In this document: positions 59,841 through 64,000 of the stretch, one piece after another
Numbering within the stretch: position 1 is the stretch's first letter
Layout: the number at the start of each line of letters is the position of its first letter
DNA from: Liolophura sinensis
Taxonomy: Eukaryota > Mollusca > Polyplacophora > Chitonida > Chitonidae
Length of the DNA: 64,000 bases
Reading direction: 5' to 3'
NCBI RefSeq assembly: GCF_032854445.1
Contig: NC_088300.1
Span: 15,717,191 to 15,781,190 of the forward strand
Made by a program: the position numbers and the translations under genes
Notes under the pieces: generated by a model
Told to the model about the DNA's origin: nothing
What the model saw: only the letters and a program-made list of their open reading frames with translations
Database searches by the model: none

Positions 59841-60233
59841 ATGTTTAGCAACTTCGGCAATTTCGGTGGTGGGGGTTTCAACTTCAATCAAGATTCGGGT
59901 GATATTGATATCGGTGGATTTAGGTTCAATATCGGCGGAGGAGATGGCGGGTTTGGGTTCCCCAGCTTTGGAGGCGGTGGCGGCGGTGGGGGGAGCGGTG
60001 GAAGCAGCTACCGTAAGTCTGCCTTCTACACTCCACCCAGAAACATCGGCAGACCGTCCAGGAAAAGCCAGAAGAACCCATTTTCCGGTCTTGAAACGCA
60101 GAGTTATGATCAGCTGAAAGAGAAGTGCCAGTCGGAAGGAATCCTGTTTGAAGATCCCGAGTTCGAAGCCGAGGATGCCTCGATCTTTTTCAGCAAGCGC
60201 CCTCCAAGGCCGTTTGAGTGGAAGAGACCCCAT
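59841..60233 (+). CDS. Calpain first coding exon, Gly-rich N-terminus
   Basis: The exon has 131 codons from ATG to GAGACCCCAT|GTAAGT, phase 0. Residues 1-~55 are Gly/Phe/Asn-rich (FGNFGGGGFNFN, then a run of Gly), like the N-termini of small calpain subunits and arthropod calpains A/B. Residues ~85-131 (QSYDQLKEKCQSEGILFEDP, then FEWKRPH) are the pre-core segment of calpains. The splice site falls at exactly the same place as in the exon at 38433 (W-x-R-P-[YH]|). The protease core should follow on the plus strand beyond 64000; nothing of it is seen in the 3.8 kb that remain. The reading frame is open upstream of the chosen ATG, so the start is the first Met and not forced. Confidence 0.82.
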
Positions 60234-60662
60234 GTAAGTTACAGTAGCTTTATCACCCTTTCTCAGCGTTCTCCACGAGGGTCGCTCGGCATAATTTTTG
60301 TAACTACCATGACAACCTATTTATTTTCACCGTCCCCGTCATATCAAATAATTTCTACACCACAATGCTACAGCAATGCATTTTTTGAGGTTAGTACATG
60401 AACGGCCAATCGTACACATGGCTGTTTTACATCATATTCACCATCATCGCTCATGCATTCATCTGTGACTCCACCGTATAGCCTTATTATCAGATGAACA
60501 TATACAGCTCATCAAACTCCTCAATTGTTGATCCTGCTGCGTGCATGGGGTGTCCACAGACCATGGTGTAAATACATACAAGGAAACAGAGCGACCACTT
60601 ACTGTAAATGCATGTTAATGAGTGAAACCCACAACCTAATTCATGACCTAGAGATGTAGCAG

Positions 60663-61291
60663 TTAGCCCAGGCCAGACTATCCAACATCGTTTAACTTTT
60701 GTTGACTCAACAGCAAGTTGAATGCTGTTGAGGGAAGTTGAGTGTCCCCTCCACACAAATCAGATAGTTGAACATTGTCCAACACTGTTGTTGTATGTTG
60801 AACTGTGGTGAGCTGTGTTTTTTTTTTCGAAATTTTCAATAAATTGGAGGGAAATTTTCATTTTCCTCTCCAGTGCAGGAGACACAATGACAAGCAGCAG
60901 CTGGAAGAATCTTGTCGTTGGCTTAACGGCTGCGCTAATTGCCATGGCCATACTCATGTATCAAAGAAACTGTCTCATTGTGAAATCAGTTTCTCTCTTT
61001 CGCCTTTGGCGCAGCCATTATGCCCAGGCCACATGCCTTATGACGGTCACGTTATTTCTACATGCCTGCTGATTGGCTGCGTTCACTCAACTTGACTCAA
61101 CTTGTTGAAAAAAAAATACACATGCACATTTCTGATTCAACAAAGTTGGATGGTGTTGAGTGTTGTTGAACGGAGTTGAAGAACCCATTCAGATTACTCA
61201 AGACTGCTCAACTTGTTGACTCAACTTCAAGTTGACTCTTGTTGAGTCAACAAAAGTTGAGTGATGTTGGGTAGTCTGGACGGGGCTGTAG
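60663..61291. mobile_element. Non-autonomous DNA transposon with long terminal inverted repeats
   Basis: The left end TAGCCCAGGCCAGACTATCC, then AACTTTTGTTGACTCAACA, is the inverse of the right end (61291-61220; minus strand CAGCCCCGTCCAGACTACCC). The inverted repeats run about 60-80 bp and are dense in GTTGA/TCAAC words. Length is about 630 bp. Neither flank gives a clear target-site duplication, so the superfamily is not assigned. Confidence 0.75.
60887..61072 (+). CDS. Small membrane-type ORF inside the transposon
   Basis: ATG to TGA, 61 aa. One hydrophobic helix (LVVGLTAALIAMAILMY, residues ~9-25) is followed by a basic segment (LFRLWRSHY). It is preceded by a splice-acceptor-like TTTTCCTCTCCAGTGCAG, so it may be a captured host exon or a transposase remnant. 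No family was recognised. Confidence 0.2.
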   Translation: MTSSSWKNLVVGLTAALIAMAILMYQRNCLIVKSVSLFRLWRSHYAQATCLMTVTLFLHAC

Positions 61292-64000
61292 AGCACTTAA
61301 TGACATATATATGAAATGTACAATCTCTCTCATAATGGAGATTTTGGGGTTGTAAAAAATTTGGTGCTGTAACATGGTGGAGTGATGTATGTCATCTCAC
61401 TGAAGAATCTGCTTTTCACAATTAACTGCTGCGAAGTGGGTCAACAATAGGAGACCGTGTAAAGCTGATTGTTTACAATTCCTGAGTAAATTTTTTATGC
61501 ATATTAATTTTTGTTTGTTTTTTTTTTGGGGGTGGGGGGTTGTTTTTTTTTATAGAAAGCATGGTGATAATAATTTACTATACATTAATACATAGAGGAT
61601 GATTGAGTTATATTGGGCTGTTATATAAAGCGGATACTGCACAACAGTTACCATCTTGATGAGAAACAATTGCTTTTTTGCTTGCATGAAATGAAACACC
61701 ACAACTTGACAGGTCTTAGCACCTTTGGCATTCTGTCGCCTGTAATGCAGGTTTCCTATTTGGCCATGCATTCGTGCATATGTGCACATGACCCACCTTG
61801 TTAAAAACAGGTTTGCTGGAGTGGAACAGTGGTATTACAGTTTTGTATGGTTATGACAGCTTGGTAACAATCGGACAAGTAACTGAAATTACCTGCTGTG
61901 TGTCATAATTACCTCTGACACCTGTTGAAATTTTAATACCCACCACACCTTCATTCTTCAAGTATGTATTAAAAATAGATGTCACTGACTGAAAGTCAAG
62001 CTAGTCAGTTTCCAGACCTCATTTGTTCAATGCCATAACAATACTCTGACAGTGAAGTGTACAGGTCCCTTTTCGTGTCGTGTACATAGCATCAGGTATT
62101 GCATGAAGCACATCAAAAGATGGCTCCTCATATACACGTGTTCACCATCTTAATCTAGCAGTTCGCATAGGCTTGCAAAGCCATTGGATCATCTTTATAT
62201 GGAAGCTGAAACGAAATTTCAAGTCATTTAATCTAAAAATTAACATTATCGTACATCATATATTTCACCAGAATTTGATATCCGGCAATCTTCCAGTTTT
62301 TTCCAGTTTTCTCCTATTTTCACCATCTCTCCCATGTTAATTTAGTGGAGGGGACACTCAACTTGGCTATGGGCATCTCATAGCCAAGAAATCGGCTGTG
62401 AATTTCTAATGTTGGGTAAGGTTTAGTTAGGGATGGCAGTGATTTCTGCTTAGAAGTAAACAGAAGTCATTCTTAGACCAGATTTTCGGGCTAAGCATCT
62501 CAAGCACAATGAGACACCCCCCTGCCCCTGGCTAAACCTATGTCGTACATGTAGTATGTGTAAAAGAAATAAAAAATTGCATATATATATAGAAATATTT
62601 GTAGTAATTATTTTGAGAAAGTACAAATACAAACATGATCACATAAATGATTAACCACATTAATTAATTGATTATTTAAATTTGTGTTTGGAATCTACTC
62701 AGTTATGTTTTGCACTGATGACTGAGTCTCTGGACATCGTAGGGAAGAACCTAGCTGAGGATTAAATAATATCTCCTAATTTGTTTTTGTTCTCATTATG
62801 TTTATCTAATTTGGTAGGCAACTGTATACCAGTATTAAAGCATGTGTGGGTATTGGGGTTGTGGTAGAACCCTCAGCCCTCGGGGCATGGCATCTTAATT
62901 ATGCTACAGTTATCTCTAAGGGCATGTACATGTGCTCAGCTCTGCTACAGGTATCCATCATCTATGTGTTAGAGCGCCACATACAAGAACATGTGCTGAC
63001 AGTTCTCCCAGAGCTACCAACACTATCATGGTGGGTGTAGCTCAGAATTATGTCTGGGCTGACCAGTTCATTGTTTGTAGTACGAACCAGTCCATTGTTT
63101 GTAGTACGAACCAGTTCAATTCCTGTCCTTACAAAAGTTCCTCATGTCTATTGTAGATGTGGGTGCAAATATTTATGTAAATGTATGACTAGTAGTAAAT
63201 GTACTGTTCTATAATTGTACATGTGTAGTGTGTCTTTTGATCCCTGGAGAGCAATGATTATATATATATATAGGTTTTGACTCCTGATCTGAAGGATTGA
63301 GGATCTCTTTTCAGAATCTTAACCGAGACTAATTCCCAACATTTTTCAGAGTAATACATATATTTGCCATAAAGCATAATCGTTAAGAAATTTTCTGAAA
63401 GTGTACAATTGATTTAACATTTGTCATTTAATGTTTCAAGCGCTAAATGGTGGCATTTAAAGGTAAAATGTCCGGTGGTTGCCAGGTAGCCAAGCTATTC
63501 TATGACTGGATTCAACTCTTCCACCAGTAATACCTGCACATAGCTCTCGTGATTATGACGGTGGAGTGGGTAGACTGGTTGTCACAGTTTTAGTTGTGCA
63601 AACATTAGCGTAATTAGAACTTTTTATATATAGTATGTGTACATATTTCCACACACATTCCACGTGTACAATTGATGTGTAATTTCAGTGCTTTTAATTA
63701 CACTCCTCACAGCTTGCATTCCTGCATAGTCCTGCTGACTTACTGTACTGTATTAGTGTGTTTTAAACCTGGCCTAGTGGTTGTTACAGTCATGGAGGGG
63801 ATTTATTGTTCCTGTTATATGTGGTGTAATTAGTGGGTTACACTTTCTCACATGCATGGGACTCCATTATGCAGTATTGTGGGTAGTATGTGGTTGGTTT
63901 CTGAATAGAAAAGTGGACCAAAGTGTCAGCTCAATTAAGACCAAATGAATGTTGTATGAACATGTATGTAGCAGAATAGAAGACTTTGTATTATGTAATA
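61292..64000. other. No gene recognised; presumed calpain intron
   Basis: Only short chance frames and AT-rich stretches were seen. Simple-sequence patches lie at 61513-61552 (T/G) and 63259-63272 (TA). If the exon at 59841 starts a gene, this is its first intron. Confidence 0.4.

Noticed and set aside
59692-60233. Frames on both strands over the Gly-rich calpain exon
   Set aside because: They are shadows caused by GC-rich, stop-poor sequence. Only the frame from 59841 ends in calpain sequence.

Overview
This is animal genomic DNA: AT-rich, with small spliced exons in long introns, polyadenylation signals, minisatellites, SINEs and fold-back elements. The commonest repeat (SINE-A here, with a tail that reads in part TTTTACGCCGTACTCAAGA) is a tRNA-headed SINE I associate with bivalves and brachiopods. 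I therefore place the window in a lophotrochozoan, most likely a mollusc or brachiopod. I cannot name the species.

Layout. 1-14.5 kb has no gene I can support. It holds MITE-like palindromes, a satellite that alternates two E-box words (2.75-4.17 kb), a 0.95-kb inverted repeat split by a SINE (4.48-5.43 kb) and three short minisatellites (11.3-12.2 kb). 14.6-19.9 kb (+) is the membrane and intracellular half of an UNC5-type netrin receptor: transmembrane segment, ZU5, UPA, death domain and an unusual Ser-rich tail. 21.9-26.3 kb (+) is a broken segmental duplicate of that gene, including its 3' UTR. 28.0-35.0 kb (-) is a complete CCDC97 gene of four coding exons (309 aa) with a YY1-type promoter element. 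Its introns carry three tandem arrays. 38.4-39.6 kb and 59.8-60.2 kb (+) are two different calpain first coding exons ending at the same homologous splice position. No protease-core exon was seen between or after them. Between them lie an intact single-exon seven-transmembrane receptor (51.2-52.1 kb) and an internally deleted pseudogene of it (47.4-47.8 kb). 60.66-61.29 kb is a non-autonomous DNA transposon.

The most striking observation is in CCDC97. Its last intron is built largely from copies of its own splice sites. The 3' part is about 48 copies of a 40-bp unit, each holding the intron's acceptor and the first 29 nt of the last exon. The 5' part is about five copies of a ~95-bp unit holding the last ~47 nt of the preceding exon, two of them with a visible donor. 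Most 40-bp units also contain a branch-point-like word and a pyrimidine-rich stretch, so the gene carries dozens of decoy 3' splice sites in the sense direction. The second candidate novelty is the pair of calpain first exons 20 kb apart, which suggests alternative promoters or an N-terminal exon duplication.

All calls come from reading the sequence and from memory of protein families. No alignment or database search was run, and copy counts are by eye.
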